DNA of 31,323 nt from JANMDR01 sp043760555. GTDB taxonomy: Bacteria > Pseudomonadota > Gammaproteobacteria > Burkholderiales > Usitatibacteraceae. The stretch covers positions 1 to 31,323 of the forward strand of contig JAYUOW010000243.1 of assembly GCA_043760555.1 (NCBI GenBank), written 5' to 3'. The position numbers and the translations under genes were made by a program. The first letter of the stretch is position 1, and the number at the start of each line of letters is the position of its first letter. Under the pieces are notes generated by a model. It was not told the DNA's origin. It did no database searches and was given only the letters and a program-made list of their open reading frames with translations. Below are positions 1 to 8,548 of the stretch, piece after piece.

Positions 1-39
1 CACGGTTAACTTAAACCTAGGCAAAAAAGGGTGTCAGTC

Positions 40-822
40 ATGACCGAATCAACCCAACAGCAAACTCATTTTGGCTTCGCACAAGTCGATGAAACCCAAA
101 AAGCCAGCAAAGTAGCCTCCGTATTTTCGTCCGTCGCACCGAGCTACGACGTGATGAATGATGTGATGTCGGCAGGCTTACACCGCGTGTGGAAAAAGTT
201 TTGCGTTGATTTAGCCGCCGTGCGCTTTGGTGAAAACGTGTTGGATGTAGCCGCAGGCTCGGGCGATTTAACGCTGGCGTGGGCGAAAGCCGCAGGGGTT
301 GGGCAAACCCAGCTCGGCAAAAACGGTGGCATGCGGGGTGGCGTAGTATGGCAAACCGACATTAACGCCGCCATGTTAGGCGTAGGGCGTAATCGGCTGC
401 TAAACGCCGGTTATAGCGTGCCTGCACTGCTTTGCGATGCCGAAAAATTAAGCTTTGCGGACAATACTTTTGACGTCGTGAGCGTCGCATTTGGCCTGCG
501 AAATATGACGCACAAAGACAAAGCGCTGGCCGAGATGAAGCGCGTATTAAAACCCGGTGGCCGACTGCTGGTATTGGAATTTTCAAAAGTGGCCCAACCA
601 TTACAAAAAGCCTATGACGCCTACTCGTTTAAACTGCTGCCGCTCATGGGTAAATTGATCGCAAAAGATGAATCGAGTTATCGCTATTTAGCCGAATCAA
701 TTCGTATGCATCCAGATCAAGCGACACTAGCGAAGATGATGGAAGATGTGGGATTATCTCGTGTTGAGTATTTTAATTTAACGGCGGGTGTAGCAGCCGT
801 GCATCGTGGCTATAAAATTTAG
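40..822 (+). CDS. ubiE: Ubiquinone/menaquinone C-methyltransferase UbiE
   Basis: SAM-dependent C-methylase of ubiquinone (and menaquinone) biosynthesis, cytosolic, acting on 2-polyprenyl-6-methoxy-1,4-benzoquinol or demethylmenaquinol. The protein is 260 residues and follows the E. coli enzyme almost end to end: THFGF near residue 9, YDVMNDVMS, the SAM-binding motif LDVAAGSGDLT, FGLRNMTHKDKAL, LKPGGRLLVLEFSK, YDAYSFKLLP, YRYLAESIRMHPDQ and the C-terminal HRGYKI. The ATG at 40 is preferred to the GTG at 31 because it gives the same N-terminal length as E. coli UbiE and has AGGG nine bases upstream. A short Gly-rich insertion (QLGKNGGMRGG) follows the SAM motif and is absent from E. coli. The next two genes follow closely, and ubiJ shares the pathway, so this is probably an operon whose promoter lies left of the window. 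Confidence 0.97.
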   Translation: MTESTQQQTHFGFAQVDETQKASKVASVFSSVAPSYDVMNDVMSAGLHRVWKKFCVDLAAVRFGENVLDVAAGSGDLTLAWAKAAGVGQTQLGKNGGMRGGVVWQTDINAAMLGVGRNRLLNAGYSVPALLCDAEKLSFADNTFDVVSVAFGLRNMTHKDKALAEMKRVLKPGGRLLVLEFSKVAQPLQKAYDAYSFKLLPLMGKLIAKDESSYRYLAESIRMHPDQATLAKMMEDVGLSRVEYFNLTAGVAAVHRGYKI

Positions 823-847
823 TTTGTTATAACTTTAGGAGAATACC

Positions 848-1822
848 GTGAAAACATTTTTAGTCAGTTTAGCTCTAGCAATATCCCTCGTGTTGGCGCT
901 ACCAGCGGACGCAAAAAACCGCTTTGGTAGCGGCAAATCAACCGGCATGCAGCGCGATAGCGCCAAGCCATCTGCTGCCACTCCCGCTACGGCAGCACCG
1001 GCAGCCGCTGCAGCACCTGCCGCCGCAGCAGCCACAGCAGGAGCGGCCGCAAAGCCAGCCGCAGCCGCAGCAGGTAACAAATGGTTAGGCCCACTCGCAG
1101 GTTTAGCTGCAGGCGGCTTGCTGGCATCCATGTTTATGGGCGGCGGCATGGGTGGTTTTGGTGGCATTAAGTTTTTTGACATCCTCATGATCATCGGTTT
1201 TGCTGCAGCTGCATTCTTTTTATTCCGCATGTGGCGCAACAGAAGCAGCGCCAACAACGCCGCGCCTGGCAATTTAGCTTATGCAGGTAACACCGGCAAC
1301 AGCACGCCAGATTTCACGCCATCAGCACCTGCTAGCCAACGTACTAGCAGTACCGGCAACGGCTTTACTACACCAGAAATTGGCAGCCGCCTGCAATCAG
1401 TTTCAAGCCCGGCTGAAGCCAACGCCCTAGCGCAAGCACCGCGTATTCCGGCGGATTTTGAAGCAGAGCAATTTGTACGCCACGCACGCGGTGCCTTCAT
1501 CCGCATGCAAGCTGCGAACGACGTAGGCGACAAGGCCGACATTCGCGATTTCACCACACCAGAAATGTATGCTGAAATTTCCATGCAAATCCAAGAGCGC
1601 AAAGGCGAAACGCAGCGCACCGACGTGACTAAGCTTGACGTAACTTTGCTTGAAGTGGTCACTGAAAATAGCAAATCTATCGCCAGCGTGCGCTTTGTGG
1701 GCGAACTACAATTTGACGGTGAAACCAGCGTTGAGAAATTTGATGAAGTATGGCATGTAGTCAAACGTGTTGATGAGCCAAACGCAACATGGTTAGTTGC
1801 CGGTATTCAGCAGCTTAGTTAA
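848..1822 (+). CDS. Tim44-like domain membrane protein
   Basis: A 324-residue protein with a signal peptide (residues 1-22, cleavage after LPADA), an Ala/Pro-rich low-complexity linker (about 40-76), a Gly/Met-rich hydrophobic stretch (79-107) and a transmembrane helix (about 108-126, ending FFLFRMWRN). A Tim44/MRPL45-like domain of the NTF2 fold occupies about 190-322 (EAEQFVRHARGAFIRMQAAND, then TPEMYAEISMQIQERKG). The GTG start is supported by AGGAG at 837-841, seven bases upstream. In Betaproteobacteria such genes are often found between ubiE and ubiJ, as here. The Tim44-like fold is known from mitochondrial import, but the bacterial role is not established; a part in membrane or ubiquinone-complex organisation is only inferred from context. 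Confidence 0.85.
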   Translation: MKTFLVSLALAISLVLALPADAKNRFGSGKSTGMQRDSAKPSAATPATAAPAAAAAPAAAAATAGAAAKPAAAAAGNKWLGPLAGLAAGGLLASMFMGGGMGGFGGIKFFDILMIIGFAAAAFFLFRMWRNRSSANNAAPGNLAYAGNTGNSTPDFTPSAPASQRTSSTGNGFTTPEIGSRLQSVSSPAEANALAQAPRIPADFEAEQFVRHARGAFIRMQAANDVGDKADIRDFTTPEMYAEISMQIQERKGETQRTDVTKLDVTLLEVVTENSKSIASVRFVGELQFDGETSVEKFDEVWHVVKRVDEPNATWLVAGIQQLS

Positions 1823-1843
1823 GCCGCCTTTGAATCGTAGCAA

Positions 1844-2440
1844 ATGACACCTCTGAATCACCTAGCAGCAAAATTTGCCAATCGCGTGCTGGGCGACTAC
1901 CCAATCGCTCAGCAACGCTTGCAAACCTTCGCCACATCGCGCATCTTCGTTAACGCAGCGGGCGTTGCCGTGGCGCTGAGAATCACCGATAAAGGCGTTT
2001 TAGAGCCTTGCGGTACTGAAAACTCCCAAGCACCCACTCCCGCCGATTTAACCGTTTCCATCCCCCTTGCAGCCCTTCCCGCAGGCATTACCAGCGGACG
2101 CGACGCGTTGAAACTCGCCACTTTCTCTGGCAACACCGAACTTGCAGCCTTGCTTAATGAATTAGCACACCACCTAAGCTGGGACGCCGAACACGATTTA
2201 GGCAAAATCATCGGGGAAATCGCCGCCCACCGTGTAGCCACGGCAGCACGCGCCACCCACGAAGGCTCGCGCGAGGCGATTAAGCGCTTAGGTGAAAACG
2301 GTGCGGAATACTTGGTGCACGAAGCGCAAATACTCGTAAGCCGTGCGGAATCTCGACACTTTCAAACGCAGTTAGAGACCTTGCGGGATGATATTGCGCG
2401 GCTGGAAAAGCGTGCGGGTAAGCTCGCTACAACTGCATAA
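1844..2440 (+). CDS. ubiJ: Ubiquinone biosynthesis accessory factor UbiJ (SCP2-like)
   Basis: A 198-residue cytosolic protein with an N-terminal SCP2-like lipid-binding domain and a C-terminal coiled coil (residues about 165-195, ETLRDDIARLEKRAGKLA), which is the layout of UbiJ. UbiJ, with UbiK, assists the soluble Ubi complex by binding hydrophobic intermediates. Supporting segments are LNHLAAKFANRVL at the N-terminus, ADLTVSIPLAALPA, LSWDAEHDLGKIIGEIAAHRV and the long terminal helix. It starts 21 nt after the Tim44-like gene with only a weak ribosome-binding site, suggesting coupling to the upstream genes. In many relatives ubiB follows directly; here a terminator hairpin follows instead. 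Confidence 0.88.
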   Translation: MTPLNHLAAKFANRVLGDYPIAQQRLQTFATSRIFVNAAGVAVALRITDKGVLEPCGTENSQAPTPADLTVSIPLAALPAGITSGRDALKLATFSGNTELAALLNELAHHLSWDAEHDLGKIIGEIAAHRVATAARATHEGSREAIKRLGENGAEYLVHEAQILVSRAESRHFQTQLETLRDDIARLEKRAGKLATTA

Positions 2441-2446
2441 TTAAAT

Positions 2447-2481
2447 GCCTGAAGATGCCCAAAAATAGGGCTTCTTCAGGC
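2447..2481. terminator. CTGAAGA-family hairpin, terminator of ubi operon
   Basis: The 14-nt arms GCCTGAAGATGCCC and GGGCTTCTTCAGGC pair with a single T/T mismatch around a 7-nt A-rich loop and are followed by a short T-run. The hairpin begins 6 nt after the ubiJ stop. It is the first copy of the hairpin family seen at most gene ends in this window. Confidence 0.8.
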
Positions 2482-2590
2482 ACTTTTACGACGCATTTCC
2501 CGACATACAAGCACCTGCCATAATGCGCCGCGCAATATTGTCGGCGTGAAGTCATTGTTTCCGCTCAGCACGTTCAGAAAATAAGTTTTA

Positions 2591-2603
2591 ATAGTTCAAC
2601 TAT
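2591..2603. promoter_or_regulatory. Operator-like palindrome upstream of hipB
   Basis: ATAGTTCAACTAT is a perfect palindrome with 6-bp arms and a central C. A second partial copy, ATAGTTCTTAT, overlaps the -10 box and start codon of hipB (about 2632-2642). The surrounding sequence TAATAGTTC-N(3-4)-ATGAG occurs at both places. HipB antitoxins bind inverted repeats in their own promoters, so this is a plausible autorepression site; its assignment is inferred. Confidence 0.45.
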
Positions 2604-2627
2604 GAGCACTTAAAGCGTAAATTAGCT

Positions 2628-2633
2628 TATAAT
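2628..2633 (+). promoter_or_regulatory. -10 box of hipBA, probably leaderless
   Basis: A perfect TATAAT lies seven bases before the ATG of hipB at 2641, so transcription should start on or next to the start codon. No Shine-Dalgarno sequence precedes that ATG. No good -35 hexamer is visible, in keeping with a weak promoter controlled by HipB. Confidence 0.5.
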
Positions 2634-2640
2634 AGTTCTT

Positions 2641-2967
2641 ATGAGAGCTTTTAAACTACTATCTTCGGCGTCTATTTGCGCGAACATCGGGGCGGAAATT
2701 AAACAATGTCGCTTGGCTAAGAATTTTAGCCAGCAGCAGTTGGCCGATATGACGCAGAGCTCGTTATCTTCCGTTCGACGCATTGAAAGCCACGGCCAAG
2801 GCAGCCTTGAATTCATCGTGCGCATTGCGCAAGCCCTGCAAACGGTAGATCAATTCGAAGACTTATTTGTGCAGCCTAGCGAAAGCATCGCACAAATTGC
2901 GCAACAAGAAATGACGGCACTTCGGCAGCGCGCACGCTTGACCACCGCCCGCAAAATAGCTCGGTGA
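2641..2967 (+). CDS. hipB: HipB-like antitoxin, XRE-family DNA-binding protein
   Basis: A 108-residue protein with a helix-turn-helix of the XRE/Cro class at about residues 17-70 (IGAEIKQCRLAKNFSQQQLAD, then SLSSVRRIESHGQGSLEFIV). It binds DNA as the antitoxin partner of HipA and should autorepress the operon. The gene overlaps hipA by 4 nt (GTGA), the usual arrangement for coupled antitoxin-toxin translation. The C-terminal 30 residues are basic and probably contact HipA or DNA. The ATG lies directly after a TATAAT box, so the start depends on a leaderless transcript; the alternative is an internal start nearer the HTH domain, which would remove about 16 residues. Confidence 0.85.
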   Translation: MRAFKLLSSASICANIGAEIKQCRLAKNFSQQQLADMTQSSLSSVRRIESHGQGSLEFIVRIAQALQTVDQFEDLFVQPSESIAQIAQQEMTALRQRARLTTARKIAR

Positions 2968-4244
2968 AAACGCTCCAAGTAATTTATTGCGGCTGGGGCG
3001 CGCATTGGCCGCTTGGCTTACTTGCTGACACCGGACGCGACATTCTATTTGAATACTCGGCAGATGCCATTGCCCACGGCCTACAACTCTCACCGCTACA
3101 TCATCCCCTACCCCGCGCCGGTGCAGCGACTGCGACATTCAAAGGTGAGCCGCACTTTCAAGGTTTGCCCGGATTTATTGCCGATGCACTACCTGATGGT
3201 TGGGGGATGTTGCTTATGGATAGAGCAATTCGGCAAGCTGGTCGTAACCCGCATGAAGTTTCAGTGCTTGAACGCTTAGCGATTGTGGGTGACCGCGCCC
3301 TAGGGGCGTTATCGTTTGAGCCTGCGCAAAACGAGGTATTGCCAAGCGAAACACTCGACCTAATACGGCTGGCGGCAGATGTCGCTGCATTGCAAACCGA
3401 AAATCACACTGAAAACGATGCGACTTCTATTGACGATCGACTTCGGCATTTGATGCAATTAGGCGGTTCACCGCAAGGTGCGCGACCCAAAGTGTTGGCT
3501 GATTTTAATCCGCGTTCAGGGCAACTCACTAGCGCCTTTCCCGCTACAGAAACCACCACGCCTTGGTTATTCAAATTCCCAGCGCAGGGCGAGCATACCG
3601 AAGTTTGCGCGCTGGAAGAATTCTATGCCCGCATAGCCAGAAAAATGGGTATTGAGATGCCAAGCAGCCAATTTTTTGCGCTTGGAAAGCAACACAGCGC
3701 ATTCGGCGTCGAGCGCTTCGACCGCGTGGGACGTGGCGAAAACCTGCTGCGCGTTCCAGTGATGAGCCTATCGGCTTATCTGCAATCTAACTTTCGCCTG
3801 CCTGCGCTCGATTACGAAACTTTGTTACTGGCGACGCTTCGCATCACCGGCGATCAGCGCGAGGTGTTCAAAGCGTTTGAGCGTTGCGTATTCAATGTGC
3901 TCATGCATAACCGCGACGATCACGGCAAAAATTTCGCGTTTCGGATGGATGAGCAGGGCTTGTGGAAACTAGCGCCAGCTTTTGATTTAACGTATAGCGT
4001 AGGTCCTGGTAGCCAACATTCAACAACGGTTGCCGGACACGGAAGAAATATTAGTCGTACCCATTTGCTTCAAGTGGCCAAAACAGGCGGTGTTCCTGAA
4101 AAGCTTGCTAATGATTTTATTGATCAAGCCGTTCAAGTCACGGGCGAAGCGCAAACCCTTGTAGGTGATTTGCCAATTCGAAAAAGCACCTTGGAGCAAT
4201 GGGTCAAAACGATTCGTGCTTGCTCAGAACTCGTGCGTCGCTAG
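2964..4244 (+). CDS. hipA: HipA-like Ser/Thr kinase toxin
   Basis: A full-length (426-residue) type II toxin kinase. E. coli HipA phosphorylates glutamyl-tRNA synthetase and induces persistence; the target here is unknown. Visible features are the N-terminal HipA domain (FKGEPHFQGLPGFIADALPDGWG), the Gly/Ser loop GGSPQGARPK that holds the autophosphorylated Ser in HipA, the ATP-lysine segment WLFKFP, the catalytic loop FNVLMHNRDDHGKNFAF and the metal-binding PAFDLTYS. All key motifs are intact, so the kinase should be active. It starts with GTG, overlapping the stop of hipB. Long HipA proteins of this kind (one chain with both N- and C-terminal domains) are distinct from split HipT/HipS systems. 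Confidence 0.93.
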   Translation: MKTLQVIYCGWGAHWPLGLLADTGRDILFEYSADAIAHGLQLSPLHHPLPRAGAATATFKGEPHFQGLPGFIADALPDGWGMLLMDRAIRQAGRNPHEVSVLERLAIVGDRALGALSFEPAQNEVLPSETLDLIRLAADVAALQTENHTENDATSIDDRLRHLMQLGGSPQGARPKVLADFNPRSGQLTSAFPATETTTPWLFKFPAQGEHTEVCALEEFYARIARKMGIEMPSSQFFALGKQHSAFGVERFDRVGRGENLLRVPVMSLSAYLQSNFRLPALDYETLLLATLRITGDQREVFKAFERCVFNVLMHNRDDHGKNFAFRMDEQGLWKLAPAFDLTYSVGPGSQHSTTVAGHGRNISRTHLLQVAKTGGVPEKLANDFIDQAVQVTGEAQTLVGDLPIRKSTLEQWVKTIRACSELVRR

Positions 4245-4334
4245 TTGGTCTTCACGTCGCTACACCATGCTTTATTTCGCGCTTCACTTCATCATGCTTG
4301 ACCCTCAAGCGCCGCAAACTAAATCACAAAAATA

Positions 4335-4394
4335 GCCTGAAGACGCACAACGACCCGAAGGTAGCCCCCTTGCGGGGAAATAAGGCATCTTCAG
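4335..4394. repeat. Interrupted CTGAAGA-family hairpin after hipA
   Basis: The left arm GCCTGAAGACGC and right arm GGCATCTTCAG are separated by about 37 nt holding a small inner CCCC/GGGG hairpin. It is an expanded member of the terminator family, with a C/A mismatch at the usual position. The rest of the 258-nt gap after hipA holds only this and the stronger terminator at 4433. Confidence 0.55.
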
Positions 4395-4432
4395 ACACTT
4401 AACCCAACGATTTACACCCAAAATCCACGCAT

Positions 4433-4464
4433 AAAAAAACCCCGCCTCGCGGCGGGGTTTTTAA
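4433..4464. terminator. Strong bidirectional Rho-independent terminator
   Basis: A-run, CCCCGCC, a TCGC tetraloop, GGCGGGG, then a T-run. The structure is symmetrical and sits between convergent genes, so it should stop transcription from hipA on one side and from the repeat protein gene on the other. It is unrelated in sequence to the CTGAAGA hairpins. Confidence 0.92.
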
Positions 4465-4502
4465 TTTCAGGGCGCTACTGCTGCCCCAAATATTCAAGCA
4501 AC

Positions 4503-7500
4503 TTAGGACGGGTTAACGCCTAGTGCTTTTACTGTATCAAGATTCAAGTACTGATCAACTGGTAAGCCTTTAGATCTTTGGAATGCATTCACGGCACCCA
4601 TTGTCTTCGTGCTTACACGGCCATCAATTGAACCTGGATCAAAGCCAAGACCTTTAAGGGCAACTTGGATTTCTTTGATACGTGATGGTGTGGCGTTGGT
4701 TTCGCACAGGATCGAACGTGTTTCAAAGCGTGCATCAGCAACTTTTACAGTCTTAGAAGTAGTTGCGTATTGTGCTGGAACTTCTGACACATTGGCTTTG
4801 GCTTCTTCGATTACTTTGCTTACTGATACGGTGCGATAAACAGCTGGTACGTCAACTTCACGTACTGTTGCTGGTGTATCAATCACTTTGCGCGCGACGG
4901 TACGGGTAACAGCTGGTACTTCAATTTCACGTGTAGATGCTGGTACATCAACTACTGAACGCGTTACTGTTTTGAAGATCGCTGGCACTTCAACATCGGA
5001 CGAGCTACCGGCTTTGTCAACAACCATGCGTGTCACTGTTTTGTACACCGCTGGCACGTCGATTTCACGTGTGGATGCTGGTGTATCAACAACTTGACGC
5101 GCTACGGTGCGATACACCGCTGGCACTTCAACTTCTGATGTTGTGCCTGGCTTATCGAGTACCGAACGGGTTACTGTTTTGTACACTGCTGGCACATCAA
5201 CATAGCTAATCGTTGCTGGTGTATCAACAACTGAACGGGTAACTGTTTTGTACACAGCTGGCACTTCGGTGTAGCTTACTGTTGCTGGGGTGGCAACAAC
5301 TGAACGCGTTACAGTTTTGTATACAGCCGGTACATCAACGTAGCTAACTGATGCTGGTGTATCCAACACTTGACGGGCTACTGTTTTGTACACTGCTGGC
5401 ACTTCAACATCAGTGCTGCTTGCTGGTGTGTCAATAACTTGACGCGTTACAGTTTGATATACGGCTGGAATTTCGTTGTAGTTAGTTGAAGCTGGTGTAT
5501 CTACAACTTGACGCGATACGGTTTTGTATACTGCTGGCACTGCGATTTCGCGCTGTGATGCTGGTGTATCAATAACGGTGCGCTTCACGGTACGGTATAC
5601 AGCTGGCACATCAATATCGCGACGGCTAGCAGCAACGTCAACGATACGACGCGTTACCGTTTTGTATTCAGCTGGAATCGCGATTTCACGCGTTGAAGCT
5701 GGTGTGTCGATAACGCGACGTGAAACTGTTTTTGATTGTGCGGCAATGTCGATATCACGCGTAGAAGCTGGTGTGTCGATGACTTGACGTGTAACAGTTC
5801 TGAACGATGCTGGGATAACGATTTCACGGGTAGTGGCTTCAACATCAACCACGCGGCGGGTTGCCGTGCGGAACTCAGCAGGCACTGCGATTTCGCGCAA
5901 GAAACCAACTGCTTTGGCGGTACCTTTGCCTGAACCTGCAGCAGCGGCTGCGGCAGAAGCACTAGCACCAGAAGTTGCACGAATGCCTACTTCTTCAGAG
6001 TTGGAACCATCTGCATCAGCCGAACCAGCAATTAGCTTACCTTTTGCATCGCGCTTTGCATCACGCTTGGCCGTGCGGGTTGTGTTGCCAGTCGTGTATT
6101 CGCCTGCCAATACAATACCTGAAGACGCCAATGTAGAGGCTGGAACAATACGCTCGCCATTTGGGCCAGCAGTTACTGTGCCGTCAGCAGACACGGTGTA
6201 GCCGCGTGTGCGTAGGGCGTCAAGATCAATTACGCGACGGGTTACTGTGGTGTACTGCGCTGGCACGTCAACATCACGTGAAGTAGCACCTTGATCAACT
6301 ACTTGCTTGGTCACTGTTGCGTATTCAGCAGGCACTGTTACTTCGCGTGAGCTTGCTGCAGTTTTAAGAACGCGCTTAGTGACGGTTTGATATTGCGCTG
6401 GAATTTCTACCAAGCACATAATGTCATCACCGCCTGCATCGCCAGACGAACCTGCAACAGCTATCGTGGCCATAGAAGCGTCTGCTGCTTTGGCTTCTGC
6501 TTCGGCTTCAGCTGCGGCGTCAGTCTTGCCCGCTTTTAGGGCTGCTGCGGCTTTGGCTTTAGCGGCTTTTGAAGTGGCTAGTGCAGCGGCACGGGCAACG
6601 GCTTTGGCTTTAGTGCCGCCAGTTGTTTGGTAGTCAGCAACGCTAGTTACTTTAGTCGCACGGGACAACCATGCGCTACCGCGTTTCCATTCTGTGGATG
6701 CATCGCTAATTTTGATTTGTTCAGTAACGGTTTCGTATACTTCAGGAATGATGTCGATACGAACGCTGGCTGGACGCACTAAAACTTGTTCAGTCACTGT
6801 TTTGTAGGTAGCTTGGTTAGCCTCGATACGTTTGGAAGCTGGGCGGCTTTCTACTTGCTCAGAAACTGTTTTGTAGAACATTGGAATTGGTTCGTAACGC
6901 ACAGAAGCTGGGCGCACTTCAATTTGTTCTGTCACTGTTTTGTACGTTGCAGGGATAACATCCAAACGACGTGATTCAGGACGATCTTCAACCTGCTCAC
7001 TTACGGTTTTGTATGTGGCTGGAATTACTTCGATGCGCTTAGATGCGCCGCGAACTTCAACTTGTTCAGCCATGTCTTTGTAAGTCGCTGGAATCACTTC
7101 GATGCGCTTAGATGCGGCTTTAACTTCGATTTGTTCAGTTGTGTTTTTGTACGTAGCTGGAATAATTTCGCCGCGTTTCGTTGCTGGCGATACTAATTCT
7201 TGCTCTTCAACTGTTTTAAATGTTGCTGGAATTGGCTCGTAGCGCACTGTTTCTGGCTGTACCAAAACTTGTTCAGTAACTGTTTTAAATTTAGCAGCCA
7301 CAACCGAAGCAGATTTGCTTGCTGGGCGTACTTCTACTTGCTCAGAAACAGTCTTAAACGTTGGCGCGATAGGAAGTGAGCGCTTAGTAGCTGGGCTAAT
7401 TTCAACTTGTTCAGTTACGGTTTTAAAGGTAGCGGCAACTTGTACAGCACGCTTCGTTGCTGGTGTAACTTCAACTTCTTCGGTCACGTTTTTGAACGCG

Positions 7501-8189
7501 GCTGGTGCATTTACTGCACGCTTAGAAGCAGGAGCCACTTCAACTTGCTCAGTTGCGTTTTTGAATGTAGCGGCAACTTGTACGGCACGCTTCGTTGCTG
7601 GTGTTACTTCAACTTGTTCAGTTACGTTTTTGAACGTAGCTTGCGATGTTACGCTGCGCTTGGAGGCTGGGCTTACCTCAACTTGTTCTGTCACGGTTTT
7701 GAATGTAGCGGCGACGTTTTCAAAACGCTTGGAAGCGGGTGTTACTTCAACTTGTTCAGTAGCAGCCTTCATTGTGGCTGACACTGGAACCGAGCGCTTA
7801 CCAGCGGCTGCGACTTCAACTTGCTCAGTCACGGTTTTGAATGTAGCAGGCACAGTTACAAAACGCTTTGTAGCTGGCACAACAATGACTTCTTCCGTCA
7901 GTGTTTTAAAGGTAGCAGGAACAATTTCCATGCGCTTCGTGGCTGGAATAACCAGTTCTTGCTCAGTAACAACGCCCATTTTTGCCGGAACGATGTCGGT
8001 GCGCTTAGATGCAGCGGTACGCAAAATTTGTTCGTTAACTGTTTCGTATTTAGCTGGAATCGTAACGCTTGCGTAGCATTCACCGGCTTTAGCGTCTGAA
8101 GGCGCACCAGCGGATTGGGCGAAGCTTACTGTGGTCATCACACTGGCGCTTACAGCGATTGCGATTTTAGAAAACTTTGGAATATTCAT
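4503..8189 (-). CDS. Exported 40-repeat protein with C-terminal peptidoglycan-binding domain
   Basis: A 1228-residue protein with a signal peptide (about 1-25, VSFAQS), a conserved CYASVTIPAKYETV start, then about twenty 23-residue repeats of the type IPATYKTVTEQVEVRPASKR (residues about 44-503). An Ala/Lys-rich linker follows, then IMCLVEIPAQYQTVTKRV, three repeats, a second Ser/Ala-rich linker, and about seventeen repeats of the type VPAVYKTVTRSVVDTPAS. It ends in ILCETN and a PG_binding_1-like domain (RIKEIQVALKGLGFDPG...FQRSKGLP). From memory, a family of proteobacterial periplasmic proteins shares the CYA...IMCLVE...ILCETN frame with only a handful of repeats, so this looks like a repeat-expanded member. 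It probably acts as a long spacer anchored to peptidoglycan in the periplasm or at the surface. The function of the family is not known to me. Confidence 0.85.
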   Translation of the reverse strand: MNIPKFSKIAIAVSASVMTTVSFAQSAGAPSDAKAGECYASVTIPAKYETVNEQILRTAASKRTDIVPAKMGVVTEQELVIPATKRMEIVPATFKTLTEEVIVVPATKRFVTVPATFKTVTEQVEVAAAGKRSVPVSATMKAATEQVEVTPASKRFENVAATFKTVTEQVEVSPASKRSVTSQATFKNVTEQVEVTPATKRAVQVAATFKNATEQVEVAPASKRAVNAPAAFKNVTEEVEVTPATKRAVQVAATFKTVTEQVEISPATKRSLPIAPTFKTVSEQVEVRPASKSASVVAAKFKTVTEQVLVQPETVRYEPIPATFKTVEEQELVSPATKRGEIIPATYKNTTEQIEVKAASKRIEVIPATYKDMAEQVEVRGASKRIEVIPATYKTVSEQVEDRPESRRLDVIPATYKTVTEQIEVRPASVRYEPIPMFYKTVSEQVESRPASKRIEANQATYKTVTEQVLVRPASVRIDIIPEVYETVTEQIKISDASTEWKRGSAWLSRATKVTSVADYQTTGGTKAKAVARAAALATSKAAKAKAAAALKAGKTDAAAEAEAEAKAADASMATIAVAGSSGDAGGDDIMCLVEIPAQYQTVTKRVLKTAASSREVTVPAEYATVTKQVVDQGATSRDVDVPAQYTTVTRRVIDLDALRTRGYTVSADGTVTAGPNGERIVPASTLASSGIVLAGEYTTGNTTRTAKRDAKRDAKGKLIAGSADADGSNSEEVGIRATSGASASAAAAAAGSGKGTAKAVGFLREIAVPAEFRTATRRVVDVEATTREIVIPASFRTVTRQVIDTPASTRDIDIAAQSKTVSRRVIDTPASTREIAIPAEYKTVTRRIVDVAASRRDIDVPAVYRTVKRTVIDTPASQREIAVPAVYKTVSRQVVDTPASTNYNEIPAVYQTVTRQVIDTPASSTDVEVPAVYKTVARQVLDTPASVSYVDVPAVYKTVTRSVVATPATVSYTEVPAVYKTVTRSVVDTPATISYVDVPAVYKTVTRSVLDKPGTTSEVEVPAVYRTVARQVVDTPASTREIDVPAVYKTVTRMVVDKAGSSSDVEVPAIFKTVTRSVVDVPASTREIEVPAVTRTVARKVIDTPATVREVDVPAVYRTVSVSKVIEEAKANVSEVPAQYATTSKTVKVADARFETRSILCETNATPSRIKEIQVALKGLGFDPGSIDGRVSTKTMGAVNAFQRSKGLPVDQYLNLDTVKALGVNPS
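4713..5885 (-). repeat. Tandem 69-bp repeat block 2 (VTR type, about 17 units)
   Basis: Seventeen 23-residue units with core VPAVYKTVTRxVVDTPAS. They are separated from three similar units (about 6210-6415) by a linker rich in Ala, Ser and Lys/Arg. The basic KR pairs of block 1 are replaced here by TR/SR and acidic Asp/Glu positions, so the two halves differ in charge. Confidence 0.9.
6681..8060 (-). repeat. Tandem 69-bp repeat block 1 (TEQ type, about 20 units)
   Basis: Twenty consecutive 69-bp units encode 23 residues each with core VPATFKTVTEQVEV and a KR pair near the end. Units 6-10 are especially alike (VAATFKxVTEQVEVxPAxKR). The period is constant, so unit number can change without frameshift. 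Confidence 0.9.
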
Positions 8190-8548
8190 GGTTTTTGTTC
8201 CCTTTTGAGTTGAAAAAATGGCCCAACTTGTTCAAGTACTAAAATACGAATTGCTATTATTTTGGGCATGGCTGTGCAAACAAGAAAGCGAGTGTAAAAC
8301 TCTTCTACAAAGCAGGTTGTGAACAAACATGGAGCAAATACAAAGATTCAAATGCGCCACAATCACAACCGCCTCACCCCTCTTGCGACGGCACGTCCTA
8401 CCTCCCCTTTACGCTATTGCCGTGCCATATCAAAATTGCATAAAACCGCAAATTACAGCCATCAAAATTAGTGCGCTGCGAATGATACCGTACTCGCTAT
8501 CGGAAAATCTATGATATTTACCCAGCCCCTTTAGTGGAAACCCATAGG
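8190..8548. other. Divergent intergenic region between repeat protein and grpE
   Basis: No convincing gene is seen. The leader of the minus-strand repeat protein gene holds a 12-bp palindrome, ACTTGTTCAAGT (8226-8237), and a possible minus-strand promoter (TTGTTT, 16 nt, AATAAT) near 8256-8283. An AAGGGAA sequence about ten bases from the start of the repeat protein is its likely ribosome-binding site. Promoter calls here are weak. Confidence 0.35.

Noticed and set aside
2447..2481. Neisseria-type DNA uptake sequence (GCCGTCTGAA) in the terminator hairpins
   Set aside because: The core is CTGAAGA/TCTTCAG, not GTCTGAA; a match to the known uptake sequence dialects could not be made, so only a similar distribution pattern is proposed.
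4713..8060. Regularly spaced repeats as a CRISPR array
   Set aside because: The units are 69 bp, contiguous, in frame and diverged throughout; there are no constant repeats with unique spacers and no cas genes.
7315..8076. 253-residue open frame antisense to the repeat protein gene, and similar frames nearby
   Set aside because: These are produced by the periodic codon pattern of the 69-bp repeats on the other strand; they have no start signals of their own.
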